A stretch of DNA of 22,594 bases from Betaproteobacteria bacterium (GCA_005884335.1 VBCJ01000001.1:1-22594); one strand, 5' to 3'; counted from the stretch's first letter, positions 6,602-14,826 are shown. Numbers and translations are program-made. The notes: a model not told the origin generated them from the letters alone.

Positions 6602-7222
6602 ATGGCGAACAGCACCGATTTTATCACGCGGGTGAAGCCCGCCCAATTCGAGCGCCTGCTCACCGAAGTCCGCGCGTGCAGAATCTGCGAGGGCCATCTC
6701 CCCAACCCGCCGAGGCCGGTGCTGCGCGCTTCGCCCACGGCGCGCGTCCTCATCGTGGGGCAGGCGCCCGGCCGGCGCGTGCACGAGAGCGGCATTCCCT
6801 GGAACGACCCTTCGGGCGATCTGCTGCGCGAATGGCTGCGCATCGCGCGCGAGGATTTCTACGACGAGGGCCGCATCGCCATCGTTCCGGCGGGCCTGTG
6901 CTACCCGGGAACGGGCGAATCGGGCGACCTTCCGCCGCGGCCCGAATGCGCGCCGCATTGGCATCCGAAACTGCGCGCGCACCTGCCCGCCATCCGGCTC
7001 ACGCTGCTCCTCGGCAGCTACGCGCAGGCCTACTATCTCGGCCCGCGCAGGAAAAAAACCCTCGCCGAAACCGTGCGCGCGCGCGACGAGTACCTGCCCG
7101 AATTCTTTCCCCTGCCCCACCCCAGTCCGCGCAACCGGCTCTGGATGAAGAGGAACCCCTGGTTCGAGCGCGAAGTGCTGCCGCAACTGCGGCGAAGGTT
7201 CAAAGCCGTCCGTATGATATAA
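6602..7222 (+). CDS. Uracil-DNA glycosylase family protein, likely 4Fe-4S type
   Basis: The ATG at 6602 has GGAG five bases upstream and gives 206 residues; an in-frame start at 6557 would overlap purB. Motif 1 is VLIVGQAPG (49-57), and a C-terminal PHPSPRNRLW matches the HPS-type motif of the superfamily. Cysteines are spaced C26-x2-C29 and C100-x15-C116, which fits the four-cysteine pattern of Fe-S glycosylases of families 4 and 5. The family normally removes uracil from DNA in base-excision repair. This particular subgroup (GIPWNDPSGDLLREWL) is widespread in proteobacteria, but its exact substrate is not certain to me. It diverges from purB and is followed after 11 bases by a GST gene, likely co-transcribed. 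Confidence 0.86.
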   Translation: MANSTDFITRVKPAQFERLLTEVRACRICEGHLPNPPRPVLRASPTARVLIVGQAPGRRVHESGIPWNDPSGDLLREWLRIAREDFYDEGRIAIVPAGLCYPGTGESGDLPPRPECAPHWHPKLRAHLPAIRLTLLLGSYAQAYYLGPRRKKTLAETVRARDEYLPEFFPLPHPSPRNRLWMKRNPWFEREVLPQLRRRFKAVRMI

Positions 7223-7233
7223 AGTCATCCGAA

Positions 7234-7842
7234 ATGAAGCTCATCGGCTCGCTCGCCAGCCCGTATACGCGCAAGGTGCGCATCGTGCTGGCGGAAAAGA
7301 AAATCGACTACGACTTCGAGATCGACAACCCGTGGAAAGCCGATGCCAAGGCGGCGAAGCTCAACCCGCTCGGCAAGGTACCCGCGCTGCTGCTCGACGA
7401 CGGTAGGACGCTGTTCGACTCGCGCGTGATCGCCGGATTTCTCGACAACGCTTCGCCGATTGCGCGGCTGGTGCCCGCGGAAAACCGCGAGCGCGTCGAA
7501 GTGCGGCGCTGGGAAGCGCTCGCCGACGGCGTGCTCGACGCGGGAGTGCTCGCGCGGCTGGAAAACCAGCGCGAGGCGAAGCTGCGGAGCGCGCCGTGGA
7601 TCGAGCGCCAGATGGGAAAGGTCCGCGCCGGGCTCGCCGCGATGGATTCCGAGCTGGGCGACAAGCCCTGGTGCGTGGGCAACGGCTACAGCCTCGCCGA
7701 CATCGCGGTCGGCGTCTGCCTGGGCTGGCTCGATTTCCGCTATCCCAAGATGGACTGGAAGAAGAGTCACGCCAATCTCGCGCGGGCGTTCGCGAAGCTC
7801 TCGGAGCGCCAGTCGTTTTCCGATACGGTTCCGAAGGAATGA
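7234..7842 (+). CDS. Glutathione S-transferase family protein
   Basis: This is a 202-residue cytosolic protein with the GST layout. The N-terminal thioredoxin-like domain includes SPYTRKVRIVLAEKKIDY (from residue 9, where Ser or Cys contacts glutathione), NPLGKVPALLLDDG with the cis-proline of the KVPA turn, and LFDSRVI. A helical C-terminal domain follows, with NGYSLADIAVGVCLGWLDFR containing the N-capping aspartate. It resembles small beta/theta-like GSTs of proteobacteria with roles in detoxification or stress, but the substrate cannot be read. The frame is open far upstream through the glycosylase gene, so the internal ATG was chosen because homology starts there. No clear ribosome site is seen; translational coupling to the upstream gene 11 bases away is likely. 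Confidence 0.92.
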   Translation: MKLIGSLASPYTRKVRIVLAEKKIDYDFEIDNPWKADAKAAKLNPLGKVPALLLDDGRTLFDSRVIAGFLDNASPIARLVPAENRERVEVRRWEALADGVLDAGVLARLENQREAKLRSAPWIERQMGKVRAGLAAMDSELGDKPWCVGNGYSLADIAVGVCLGWLDFRYPKMDWKKSHANLARAFAKLSERQSFSDTVPKE

Positions 7843-7894
7843 CGGCTCGGCACACTGAGCTCCGCTCCGGAATCGTTCCGCCCGACGAAACGCC

Positions 7895-8707
7895 ATGCAG
7901 GAAATGCTCGCCAATCCAGCCGTACAGGGCGGCCTCGCGCCTTTCGTCGCCGCGCTGATCGTCGCCGCGCTTCTCGCCCCCTTCCGCCTCGGCGGACTCG
8001 CCGTCGTCGCCGCATTCGCGACCGCGGTGTATTTCATCGCCGGATTCACTTTTGCGCCGCTGACCGCGACGCGCAAGATCATCCTTCTGGGACTCGCGGC
8101 GCCGCTGGCGGGCATCGTCATCGATTTCGCTTTCCGGCCGACGCGTCTCGAGGCGTGGGTGCTCGCCCTGGCCGGAGCCGCCGCGGCGGCATGGATTTTC
8201 TGGCCGATACTTGCGCAGAAGGACCTCGAGCGGGCGCTGTTGCCCGGAGGTATCGCCGTGCTCGCCACGGCTTGGACGGTAGGGTTCTCACACAGCCGCC
8301 TTGCGGAGGACGGCGTGCGCGCGGGCGCGGCCGGCCTCGCCCTCGGGGTAGGCGCCGGGGGGGCGGCGATCCTCGGCGCTTCGTTGACCTATGGCCTGTA
8401 TGCCATGGCGGTCGCAGCCGGGTCCGGTGCGTTCCTGCTGGTGCAGATGATCATCGGAAGAAAAATTCACGCGGGCGCGACCTTCATGCTCGCCGCCGCG
8501 TTGGTCACCGCGCTGCTCGCCGCCGCCGCCATGATCCTCGCGCAGGTGCCGTGGTACGCTGTCGTCGCGTTCGCGCTCGTGCCGCTCGCGGCGAGCCTGC
8601 CGGTGCGCGCGGGTGCGCCGGTCTGGCTGCAAGCGGTGCTGCTGTCGTTCTTCGGGCTCTTCATGGCCGGAATCGCCTGCGCGCTCGCCTGGCACGCGGG
8701 CGGCTGA
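7895..8707 (+). CDS. Hypothetical multi-spanning membrane protein
   Basis: I do not recognise this 270-residue protein. It is strongly hydrophobic, rich in Ala, Gly, Leu and Val, with about eight to nine possible helices. Short charged breaks occur at PFRLGG, TATRK, RPTRLE, AQKDLER, SRLAEDG and IIGRKIH. No catalytic motif, signal peptide or metal site stands out. The GC-rich codon use matches neighbouring genes, and the absence of stops over 813 bases together with a sensible membrane pattern support a real gene. It lies 52 bases after the GST gene and 43 bases before the doxX gene on the same strand. The ATG has only a weak ribosome site, so the start is tentative. Confidence 0.68.
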   Translation: MQEMLANPAVQGGLAPFVAALIVAALLAPFRLGGLAVVAAFATAVYFIAGFTFAPLTATRKIILLGLAAPLAGIVIDFAFRPTRLEAWVLALAGAAAAAWIFWPILAQKDLERALLPGGIAVLATAWTVGFSHSRLAEDGVRAGAAGLALGVGAGGAAILGASLTYGLYAMAVAAGSGAFLLVQMIIGRKIHAGATFMLAAALVTALLAAAAMILAQVPWYAVVAFALVPLAASLPVRAGAPVWLQAVLLSFFGLFMAGIACALAWHAGG

Positions 8708-8750
8708 GTCCCATCGACCCCACATGAACTCTTAGAGGAGGAAACCCATC

Positions 8751-9218
8751 ATGCAGACACCCCCGCAAGCTTCGCGATACGTATTCCCGGCTCTCGGCGC
8801 ACTGTACGAGCGCTGCCAGCGTTTCGCCTATCCGATCCTCCGCGTGGCGTTCGGCCTGTGGTTCATTCCGCACGGATGCCAGAAGCTCTTCGGCTGGTGG
8901 GGCGGGAATATTGCCGGCACGGCGAAGGGGATGGCGGCGGCGGGAATCGAGCCCGGCATGTTCTGGGCGTACTACATCGGAACCCTCGAACTGGTGGGCG
9001 GGTTCCTCGTCGCCATCGGCTTCCTGACCCGGCCCATGGCGGCGCTTTTCTTCGGCTTCATGCTCGTCGCCGCATTTCACGTCAACTGGAAGCTCGGCTA
9101 TTTTTGGACCAGCCGCGGCATGGAAATGCCGCTGCTTCTTCTGGTCCTGTCGCTGGTCATTCTGATCCGCGGGGGCGGTGAGTTTTCGGTCGATCGGCGC
9201 ATCGGGCGCGAGATCTGA
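8751..9218 (+). CDS. DoxX family membrane protein
   Basis: The 155-residue protein has a strong ribosome site, AGAGGAGG, nine bases before the ATG. It shows the four-helix DoxX pattern: ILRVAFGLWFIPHGCQKLFGWWGG, then YYIGTLELVGGFLVAIGFLTRP, a third helix around MAALFFGFMLVAAF, and a fourth at LLLLVLSLVILIRGGG before a basic end. The PHGxQKLFG and GxLELxGG features are typical. DoxX proteins are inner-membrane proteins of poorly defined role; some are linked to thiosulfate:quinone oxidoreductase or redox stress, but most family members in this form have unknown function. It faces mnmA tail to tail with only 25 bases between the stops. Confidence 0.9.
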   Translation: MQTPPQASRYVFPALGALYERCQRFAYPILRVAFGLWFIPHGCQKLFGWWGGNIAGTAKGMAAAGIEPGMFWAYYIGTLELVGGFLVAIGFLTRPMAALFFGFMLVAAFHVNWKLGYFWTSRGMEMPLLLLVLSLVILIRGGGEFSVDRRIGREI

Positions 9219-9243
9219 GCCGCCGGGGCGCGACAGGCCCGCC

Positions 9244-10320
9244 TTATTGGATGACCCCGCCGCCGAGGCAGGTTTCGCCGCGGTAAAGCACGACCGACTG
9301 GCCCGGCGTCACCGCCCACTGCGGCGCCGAGAATTCCACTTCGAGGTCCTCGTCGTCGACGCGGTCGATGCGGCAGGCGGCGTCGGCCTGGCGGTAACGC
9401 GTCTTCGCCCCATACGAGGAGCGCGCCTGCGGGGCGGCGCCGCTCACCCAGGCGAGATCCTCCGCGCGAAGTTTCTGCGACAGGAGCCGCGGGTGGTCGT
9501 GCCCCTGCACGACGATCAATTCGTTGTTCGCCAGATCCTTGCCGCACACGTACCAGGCCCCGCCGGCCGAGTCCTTCACGCCGCCGATGCCGACGCCCTT
9601 TCTCTGGCCGATGGTATAGAAAGAAAGCCCGATATGCTCCCCGACGGTCTTGCCCTCGGGCGTGCGCATCGGACCGGGCTTCCTCGGCAGATAGCGGTTC
9701 AGGAACTCGCGAAAGGGCCGCTCGCCGATGAAGCAGATTCCGGTCGAGCCGCGCTTGGCGGAGTTGTGCAGCCCGGCCTCCCCGGCGATTCTGCGCACCT
9801 CGGTCTTTCTGAGTTCCCCGACGGGGAACACGACGCGCGCGAGCTGCGCCTGAGTGAGGCGATGCAGGAAATAGCTCTGATCCTTGGCCGAATCGACCGC
9901 CTTGAGCAGTTCGAACCTTCCCGCCGATTCCCTTACGCGGGCATAGTGGCCGGTGGCGATGTGCTTCGCGCCCAGCGCGATCGCATGGTCCAGGAAAGCC
10001 TTGAACTTGATTTCGGCATTGCACAGGACGTCCGGGTTGGGCGTGCGGCCTGCCGAATATTCCGCGAGGAAGGCGCCGAAGACGCGCTCCTTGTACTCGG
10101 CCGAGAAATTCACGGCCTCGAGCTCGATTCCGATCACCTCGGCGACCGAGGCGCAGTCGATCAAGTCCTGCCGCGTCGAGCAGTACTCGTCGTCGTCGTC
10201 CTCCTCCCAGTTCTTCATGAAAAGTCCGACCACGTCGAAGCCCCGGCGCTTCAAGAGCAGCGCGGCGACCGACGAATCCACGCCGCCCGACATGCCTACG
10301 ACTATCCGGTCGCCCGCCAT
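9244..10320 (-). CDS. mnmA: tRNA-specific 2-thiouridylase MnmA
   Basis: This is a full-length 358-residue enzyme. The N-terminal PP-loop ATP site is GMSGGVDSSV (9-18). The two catalytic cysteines are Cys99 in PNPDVLCNAEIKF and Cys195 in GSTGICFIGER, and the family's RRGFDVVGLFMKNWE and TGHYAR stretches are present. MnmA adenylates U34 of tRNA-Lys, Glu and Gln and inserts sulfur delivered through a persulfide, giving s2U34. It is cytoplasmic. The ATG at 10320 lies 8 bases after the stop of the upstream aminotransferase gene, so both are likely transcribed together. Its 3' end converges on the doxX gene with a 25-base gap, and no clear hairpin is seen there. Confidence 0.97.
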   Translation of the reverse strand: MAGDRIVVGMSGGVDSSVAALLLKRRGFDVVGLFMKNWEEDDDDEYCSTRQDLIDCASVAEVIGIELEAVNFSAEYKERVFGAFLAEYSAGRTPNPDVLCNAEIKFKAFLDHAIALGAKHIATGHYARVRESAGRFELLKAVDSAKDQSYFLHRLTQAQLARVVFPVGELRKTEVRRIAGEAGLHNSAKRGSTGICFIGERPFREFLNRYLPRKPGPMRTPEGKTVGEHIGLSFYTIGQRKGVGIGGVKDSAGGAWYVCGKDLANNELIVVQGHDHPRLLSQKLRAEDLAWVSGAAPQARSSYGAKTRYRQADAACRIDRVDDEDLEVEFSAPQWAVTPGQSVVLYRGETCLGGGVIQ

Positions 10321-10328
10321 CGACGGAC

Positions 10329-11540
10329 TCAGGCTACGCGGCGCTGGTTCCTGCGGATGAACTCAGCCATGCGCGCGACGCCTTGCTCGATCGCGGTTTT
10401 CGAGGCGGCGTAGGAGAAGCGGATGTGCTGGCCCTCTCCGGGCACGCGCGCACCGAAGTGGATGTCGGCGAGCACCGCGACCCCGGCCTCGTTGAGAAGG
10501 CGCTTCCTGAACTCCTCCGAATCCGCAGCGCCGACCATGCGGCAGGCCTCGGTCACGTTGGGCCAGGCGTAGAAGGCGCCGCCCGGCGTGTTGCAGGAGA
10601 CGCCCGGGGCCTTGTTCAGCAGGCCCACGATCAGGTCGCGCCGCGCGAGGAACGAGGCGCGCATTTTCTCCGCATCGTCCTGCGGACCGTTGATCGCCTC
10701 GACCGCCGCCCATTGGCTGACGTGCGAAGCGCAGGAGTCCGTGTTCGTCACCCAGCGCACGAACTGCGGCGCGAGGACGGGGTTCGAGGTGAAGCCGATG
10801 CGCCAGCCGGTCATCGCCCAGGTCTTGGAGGCGCCGTCGGAGATGATCGTGCGTTCACCCATTCCGGGCAGCGACGCGATCGAGCAGAACTCGCCCTCGT
10901 AGCACAGCCGCGAATAGATCTCGTCGGCGTAGATCCAGACTTCCGGATGCCGCCTCAGGATGGCCGCGATGGCTTCGAGATCCTTTCTCGTCAGGATCCC
11001 GCCGGTCGGATTCTGCGGCGAGTTGAGGATCACGAGCTTGGTCCTGGAGGTGAGCTTCGCTTCGAGCTCGGCCGGATCGAATGCGAAGTTGCGCGCCTCG
11101 CGCAGGTGCAGCGGCACCGGCACCGCGCCGTTTGCGACGATCTGCGACTCGTAGATCGGAAACCCGGGGTTCGGATAGATGACCTCGTCGCCGACGCCGT
11201 GATCGGTCACGCAGAGGATGCTGTAGGCGATGAAAGGTTTCGCCCCGCCGCCGATGACGACATCCTCCGGGCGGATGGTCAGCCCGCGCATCTTGCCCAT
11301 GTAGCGCGCCGCCGCCTCGCGCAGCTCGAGGATTCCGGCCGAGGGCGTGTAGCCGTGCCGGCCTTCGCGCACCGCACGCACGGCCGCATCCTGGATGTTC
11401 GCGGGCGTGTGGAAATCCGGCTGCCCGATGCAAAACGAGATGATGTCCTTGCCTTGGCGGACGAGCTCGTTCACCTCGGCGAGGACGACGAAGGCGTTTT
11501 CGGTGCCGAGGTTCTCGGTGCGGCGGCTGATGCGGGGCAT
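10329..11540 (-). CDS. PLP-dependent class I/II aminotransferase
   Basis: The 403-residue protein belongs to fold type I aminotransferases, aspartate/alanine-aminotransferase-like. Key sites are GQPDFHTP (39-46), the phosphate-side GGGAKPFIAY, NSPQNPTGG (173-181) with the conserved Asn, YADEIYS (204-210) with the Asp that holds the PLP ring nitrogen, and the Schiff-base Lys239 in SDGASKTWAMTGWRIGF. A C-terminal arginine in HIRFSYA fits the substrate-carboxylate site. The amino donor and acceptor cannot be read from sequence alone. It precedes mnmA by 8 bases. The start MPRISRRTENLGTENAF looks natural, and the upstream gap of about 95 bases to divergent corA presumably holds promoters. Confidence 0.93.
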   Translation of the reverse strand: MPRISRRTENLGTENAFVVLAEVNELVRQGKDIISFCIGQPDFHTPANIQDAAVRAVREGRHGYTPSAGILELREAAARYMGKMRGLTIRPEDVVIGGGAKPFIAYSILCVTDHGVGDEVIYPNPGFPIYESQIVANGAVPVPLHLREARNFAFDPAELEAKLTSRTKLVILNSPQNPTGGILTRKDLEAIAAILRRHPEVWIYADEIYSRLCYEGEFCSIASLPGMGERTIISDGASKTWAMTGWRIGFTSNPVLAPQFVRWVTNTDSCASHVSQWAAVEAINGPQDDAEKMRASFLARRDLIVGLLNKAPGVSCNTPGGAFYAWPNVTEACRMVGAADSEEFRKRLLNEAGVAVLADIHFGARVPGEGQHIRFSYAASKTAIEQGVARMAEFIRRNQRRVA

Positions 11541-11635
11541 GGGCGGAGGGGTCAGGCGGATGCAAGGGACGCCATTTTAGCCTATGCGGCGGCGCCTTCG
11601 TGCCCTATCATTCGCCGTGGTACGGGAGACTTCGG

Positions 11636-12601
11636 ATGCTGATCAACTGCGCTGCATATCGGGACGGCAAGAAGCTCGGCGACATCGCACCCGAGGACAT
11701 CGGCAAGTACGTCAGCCGCCCCGAGTGCTTCGTGTGGGTCGCGATGAAGGACCCCGGGCCGGGCGAGCTCGCCGCCATGCAGCACGAGTTCGATCTGCAC
11801 GAGCTCGCCGTCGAAGACGCGCGTCACGGCCACCAGCGTCCCAAGATCGAGGAGTACGGAGACTCGCTGTTCGCGGTGCTGCACAACATCGAGTTCGTGG
11901 ACGGCGAGATCAAGGTCGGGGAGGTCGACGTCTTCGTCGGCAGGAATTTCGTGCTGTCCGTGCGCAATCAGGCCGAACCGGGCTTCGCCGCCGTGCGCGC
12001 GCGCTGCGAGCGCGAGCCCGAGCTCTTGAAGCACGGCGCGGGCTTCGTGCTCTACGCGCTGATCGACGCAGTCGTCGACCGGTATTTTCCGGTTCTCGAC
12101 GCAATCGAGGACGAGTTCGAGAAGTTCGAGGAGCAGATCTTCTCCGGCAAATCGCTGCGCGCCAACATCGAGGGGCTCTACTACGTGAGGCGGAAGCTCA
12201 CCTCGCTGCAGCACGCGGTGCTGCCGCTGCTCGAGGCGGTCGGCAAGCTGTACGGCGGCCGCGTCCCGCAAGTGTGCTCGGGGCTACAGGACTACTACCG
12301 GGACGTCTACGACCACCTGGTTCGGATCAACCAGAACATCAACAGCCAGCGCGACACCGTGACCACCGCGATCCAGGTGAACGTGGCCATGATCACCTTC
12401 GGCGAGACCGAAGTGACCAAGCGCCTCGCGGCCTGGGGCGCGCTCATCGCGGTGCCGACCTTCATCGCCAGCGTCTACGGAATGAACTTCGTGGAGATGC
12501 CGGAATTGAAATGGACGTTCGGCTATCCCATGGCGCTCGGCTTGATGGCCGCGATCAATGCCTACCTCTGGATCCGCTTCCGGAAGGCCGGCTGGCTCTA
12601 G
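11636..12601 (+). CDS. corA: CorA family Mg2+/Co2+ transporter
   Basis: The start at 11636 (MLINCAAYRDG) is preceded by GGGAG with seven-base spacing and gives 321 residues, the family norm. An upstream in-frame ATG at 11600 is less likely. The long N-terminal cytoplasmic domain includes FDLHELAVEDARHGHQRPKIEEY, then long helices with LYYVRRKLTSLQHAVLPLLE and VRINQNINSQRDTV. The pore signature YGMNF (281-285) comes after the first membrane helix, and a second helix ends the protein (GLMAAINAYLWIRFRK). CorA forms a pentameric inner-membrane channel for Mg2+, with Co2+ or Ni2+ as minor substrates. The TAG stop is followed after one base by a REP hairpin, which may serve as its terminator. Confidence 0.95.
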   Translation: MLINCAAYRDGKKLGDIAPEDIGKYVSRPECFVWVAMKDPGPGELAAMQHEFDLHELAVEDARHGHQRPKIEEYGDSLFAVLHNIEFVDGEIKVGEVDVFVGRNFVLSVRNQAEPGFAAVRARCEREPELLKHGAGFVLYALIDAVVDRYFPVLDAIEDEFEKFEEQIFSGKSLRANIEGLYYVRRKLTSLQHAVLPLLEAVGKLYGGRVPQVCSGLQDYYRDVYDHLVRINQNINSQRDTVTTAIQVNVAMITFGETEVTKRLAAWGALIAVPTFIASVYGMNFVEMPELKWTFGYPMALGLMAAINAYLWIRFRKAGWL

Positions 12602-12602
12602 A

Positions 12603-12668
12603 AAAACCGGGGACAGACCACGGTTTTACTGCTGTTTTGAACTGAAAACCGTGGTCTGTCCCCGGTTT
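12603..12668. repeat. REPIN-like inverted REP pair between convergent corA and lutB
   Basis: The left hairpin at 12603-12627 and inverted right hairpin at 12645-12668 have a loop of only 17 bases (ACTGCTGTTTTGAACTG), the shortest in the window. The left edge begins one base after the corA stop codon. The lutB reading frame crosses the right hairpin and the loop and stops at a TAA (12626-12628) on the inner edge of the left hairpin. The pair is thus the whole boundary of two convergent genes. Confidence 0.92.
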
Positions 12669-14074
12669 CTCGCGGGCTTCGGGCGGGAGGCGTAGAGCGA
12701 ACGGAATGTCCTGCCGGATTTCGGCGCGGGGAAGAACCGGCCGCGGGTCCACTCTCCTCCAAAGGGCAGCATGCTGATCATCCCGTCACGCCCGCCGAGG
12801 ATGCGCAGGAGTCGCACGGCGATCGCCGTGGCGAGCGCGTACAGCCGCGGACGCCTCGCCGTCCATGACCACAGCCGGATCGCCGCCCTCTCGGACCGGG
12901 GGCGCAAGCCGCGATCGACCTGCTTTTCGCGAAGCTTGCGCAGCAGCTCGGGCAGCGGGATCTTGACAGGACAGGCCACTGAGCACGCGCCGCAAAGCGT
13001 CGCCGCGTGGGGAAGATCGAGCGCGTTCGCAAGGCCCATGTAACTGGGCGTGAGCACCGCGCCCATCGGGCCGGGGTAGACCCAGCCGTAGCTGTGTCCT
13101 CCGACCGCCCTGTATACCGGGCAGTGGTTCATGCACGCCCCGCATCGTATGCAGCGCAGCATCTCCTGCATGTCGCCGCCCACGAGACTGGTGCGGCCGG
13201 CGTCGACCAGGATGAAGACCATGTGCTCGGGGCCGTCGCGATCCTGCCGCCCGCGCGGGCCGGTGAACAGGCTCACGTAGTTGGAGATCGACTGGCCGGT
13301 CGCCGAGCGCGTCAGGAGCCTGAGCAAAGTCGAGAAATCCTCCAGCGTCGGGAGCACCTTCTCGATGCCGGTGATGCACACGTGCACGCGCGGTAGCGTC
13401 GTCACCATGCGTCCGTTGCCTTCGTTCGTGACGATCACGCCCGATCCGGTTTCGGCGATCAGAAAGTTGCCGCCCGAGATGCCGAGATCGGCCGAGAGGA
13501 AATGCTCCCGCAGCACCTCGCGCGCTTCGCGGGTCATGCGCGGGATGTCGTCCTTGCGCGGCGCGTGGTGATGAGCCTCGAACAGGACCGCGACCTCCTC
13601 TTTGCTCTTGTGAAGCGCCGGTGCGATGATGTGCGAGGGCGGCTCCCCGGCGAGCTGCAGGATGTACTCACCGAGATCGGTCTCGATGGGCGTGATCCCG
13701 TTCGCTGCTAGCGCCTCGTTCACTCCCGCTTCCTCCGAAAGCATGGACTTCGACTTGATCGCTTTCCTGACGCCGTGCCGACGGCAGATGTCGATGAGCA
13801 GCTCGCACGCTTCGGCGCGGGTCTCGGCAAAAAGCACCGTCGCGCCGCGACGCACGGCTTCCGCTTCGAAGCGCTCCAGCCACGCATCCAGGTGAGCGAG
13901 CGACCGGTCGCGGATCGCCGCGCCCTCCCCGCGCAGCGCTTCGAAGAGCTCCGGGCCGAACTCGGCCACGGCCTTTGCGCGAAGCGCCGTGAACCCCGTG
14001 GACTGGAATTTGCGCAGGTTCGCCTGCAAGGTCGCGTCCGCGAGCGCCACGCTCGAGCGCGCCTTGAAGTGCAT
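12626..14074 (-). CDS. lutB: LutB-like LUD-domain iron-sulfur protein
   Basis: The protein has 482 residues from ATG 14074; the open frame continues upstream to 15985, but that is antisense to other genes. The N-terminal LUD domain (about 50-300) includes KSKSMLSEEAGVNEAL and SADLGISGGNFLIAETGS. It is followed by two ferredoxin-like clusters: C308-x2-C311-x2-C314-x3-C318 and C361-x2-C364-x3-C368-P. LutB is part of the LutABC system that oxidises L-lactate to pyruvate. It lies 20 bases downstream of lutA. lutC is not seen here. The last 13 or so residues (NRGQTTVFSSKQQ) are encoded by a REP pair, so the native stop was lost by insertion. The catalytic parts are intact. A related ferredoxin-type oxidase role is the alternative. 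Confidence 0.92.
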   Translation of the reverse strand: MHFKARSSVALADATLQANLRKFQSTGFTALRAKAVAEFGPELFEALRGEGAAIRDRSLAHLDAWLERFEAEAVRRGATVLFAETRAEACELLIDICRRHGVRKAIKSKSMLSEEAGVNEALAANGITPIETDLGEYILQLAGEPPSHIIAPALHKSKEEVAVLFEAHHHAPRKDDIPRMTREAREVLREHFLSADLGISGGNFLIAETGSGVIVTNEGNGRMVTTLPRVHVCITGIEKVLPTLEDFSTLLRLLTRSATGQSISNYVSLFTGPRGRQDRDGPEHMVFILVDAGRTSLVGGDMQEMLRCIRCGACMNHCPVYRAVGGHSYGWVYPGPMGAVLTPSYMGLANALDLPHAATLCGACSVACPVKIPLPELLRKLREKQVDRGLRPRSERAAIRLWSWTARRPRLYALATAIAVRLLRILGGRDGMISMLPFGGEWTRGRFFPAPKSGRTFRSLYASRPKPARNRGQTTVFSSKQQ

Positions 14075-14094
14075 GGACTGGATCTGCAAAGGCG

Positions 14095-14826
14095 CTAACC
14101 CTCGGTCGTTCCGGCAAGCACTTCGGCGACGTGCAGCACCCGCGTCTTCACGTCGCCGCGCCGGCGCAACCGCCCCTCGATGTTCAGCATGCAGCCCAGG
14201 TCCCCGAGCACGACTGCCTGCGCTCCGGTCGCCTCGATGTTCGCGCATTTTTTTTCCGCCATCGCCGAGGAGATCTCGCCGTACTTGATGGAAAAGGTGC
14301 CGCCGAAGCCGCAGCAGGTTTCGCACTCTTCCATCTCGACGAGCTTGAGGCCCGCCACCTTCGCGAGGAGTTGCCGCGGCTGCACCTTCACGCCGATCTC
14401 TCTCAAGCCCGAGCACGAATCGTGATAGGTCACGGTGCCGTCGAAGCTCGCGGAAACGCTCGCGCGCTTCGCCATCCTGGTCAGGAATTCGGTGAGCTCG
14501 TAGGTGCGCGCGACCAGCCCCCGGGCTTTCGCGAGCATGGCGGGCTCGTCCTCGAAGACTTCGGGGAAATGCGCGCGGATCATTCCGGCGCACGAACCCG
14601 AAGGCACGACCACGTAGCGGCATTCCTCGAACTGTGCGATCAGCCTTTCGGCAAGGGCGCGCGCCGCTTCCCGGTCGCCTGAGTTCCAGCCGGGCTGCCC
14701 GCAGCAGGTCTGCATCGCCGGCACCGTCACCTCGTATCCGGCGTTCTCCAAAAGCTTGAGCGCCGCAAATCCGATCGAAGGCCGCATGAGATCCACAAGG
14801 CAGGTTACGAACAGGCCGACGCGCAT
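14095..14826 (-). CDS. lutA: LutA-like (Fe-S)-binding protein with CCG domains
   Basis: This 243-residue protein has two cysteine-rich CCG repeats: CCGQPGWNSG (from residue 41) and ETCCGFGGTFSIKYG (Cys171-Cys172). Supporting cysteines lie at PSGSCAGM (Cys79), YHDSCSG (Cys138) and EECETCC (Cys168). Such domains, also found in heterodisulfide reductase and glycolate oxidase subunits, bind iron-sulfur clusters. Together with the downstream lutB gene this fits the lactate utilisation operon lutABC, where LutA, LutB and LutC together oxidise L-lactate. The start MRVGLFVTCLVDLMRP is typical. The gene diverges from the amidohydrolase at 14984 across a 157-base gap that must carry promoters for both; I could not pick a convincing one. 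Confidence 0.91.
   Translation of the reverse strand: MRVGLFVTCLVDLMRPSIGFAALKLLENAGYEVTVPAMQTCCGQPGWNSGDREAARALAERLIAQFEECRYVVVPSGSCAGMIRAHFPEVFEDEPAMLAKARGLVARTYELTEFLTRMAKRASVSASFDGTVTYHDSCSGLREIGVKVQPRQLLAKVAGLKLVEMEECETCCGFGGTFSIKYGEISSAMAEKKCANIEATGAQAVVLGDLGCMLNIEGRLRRRGDVKTRVLHVAEVLAGTTEG

Noticed and set aside
9219..9243. Terminator between doxX and mnmA
   Set aside because: The 25-base gap is GC-rich but I could not form a convincing stem with a T-run on either strand.
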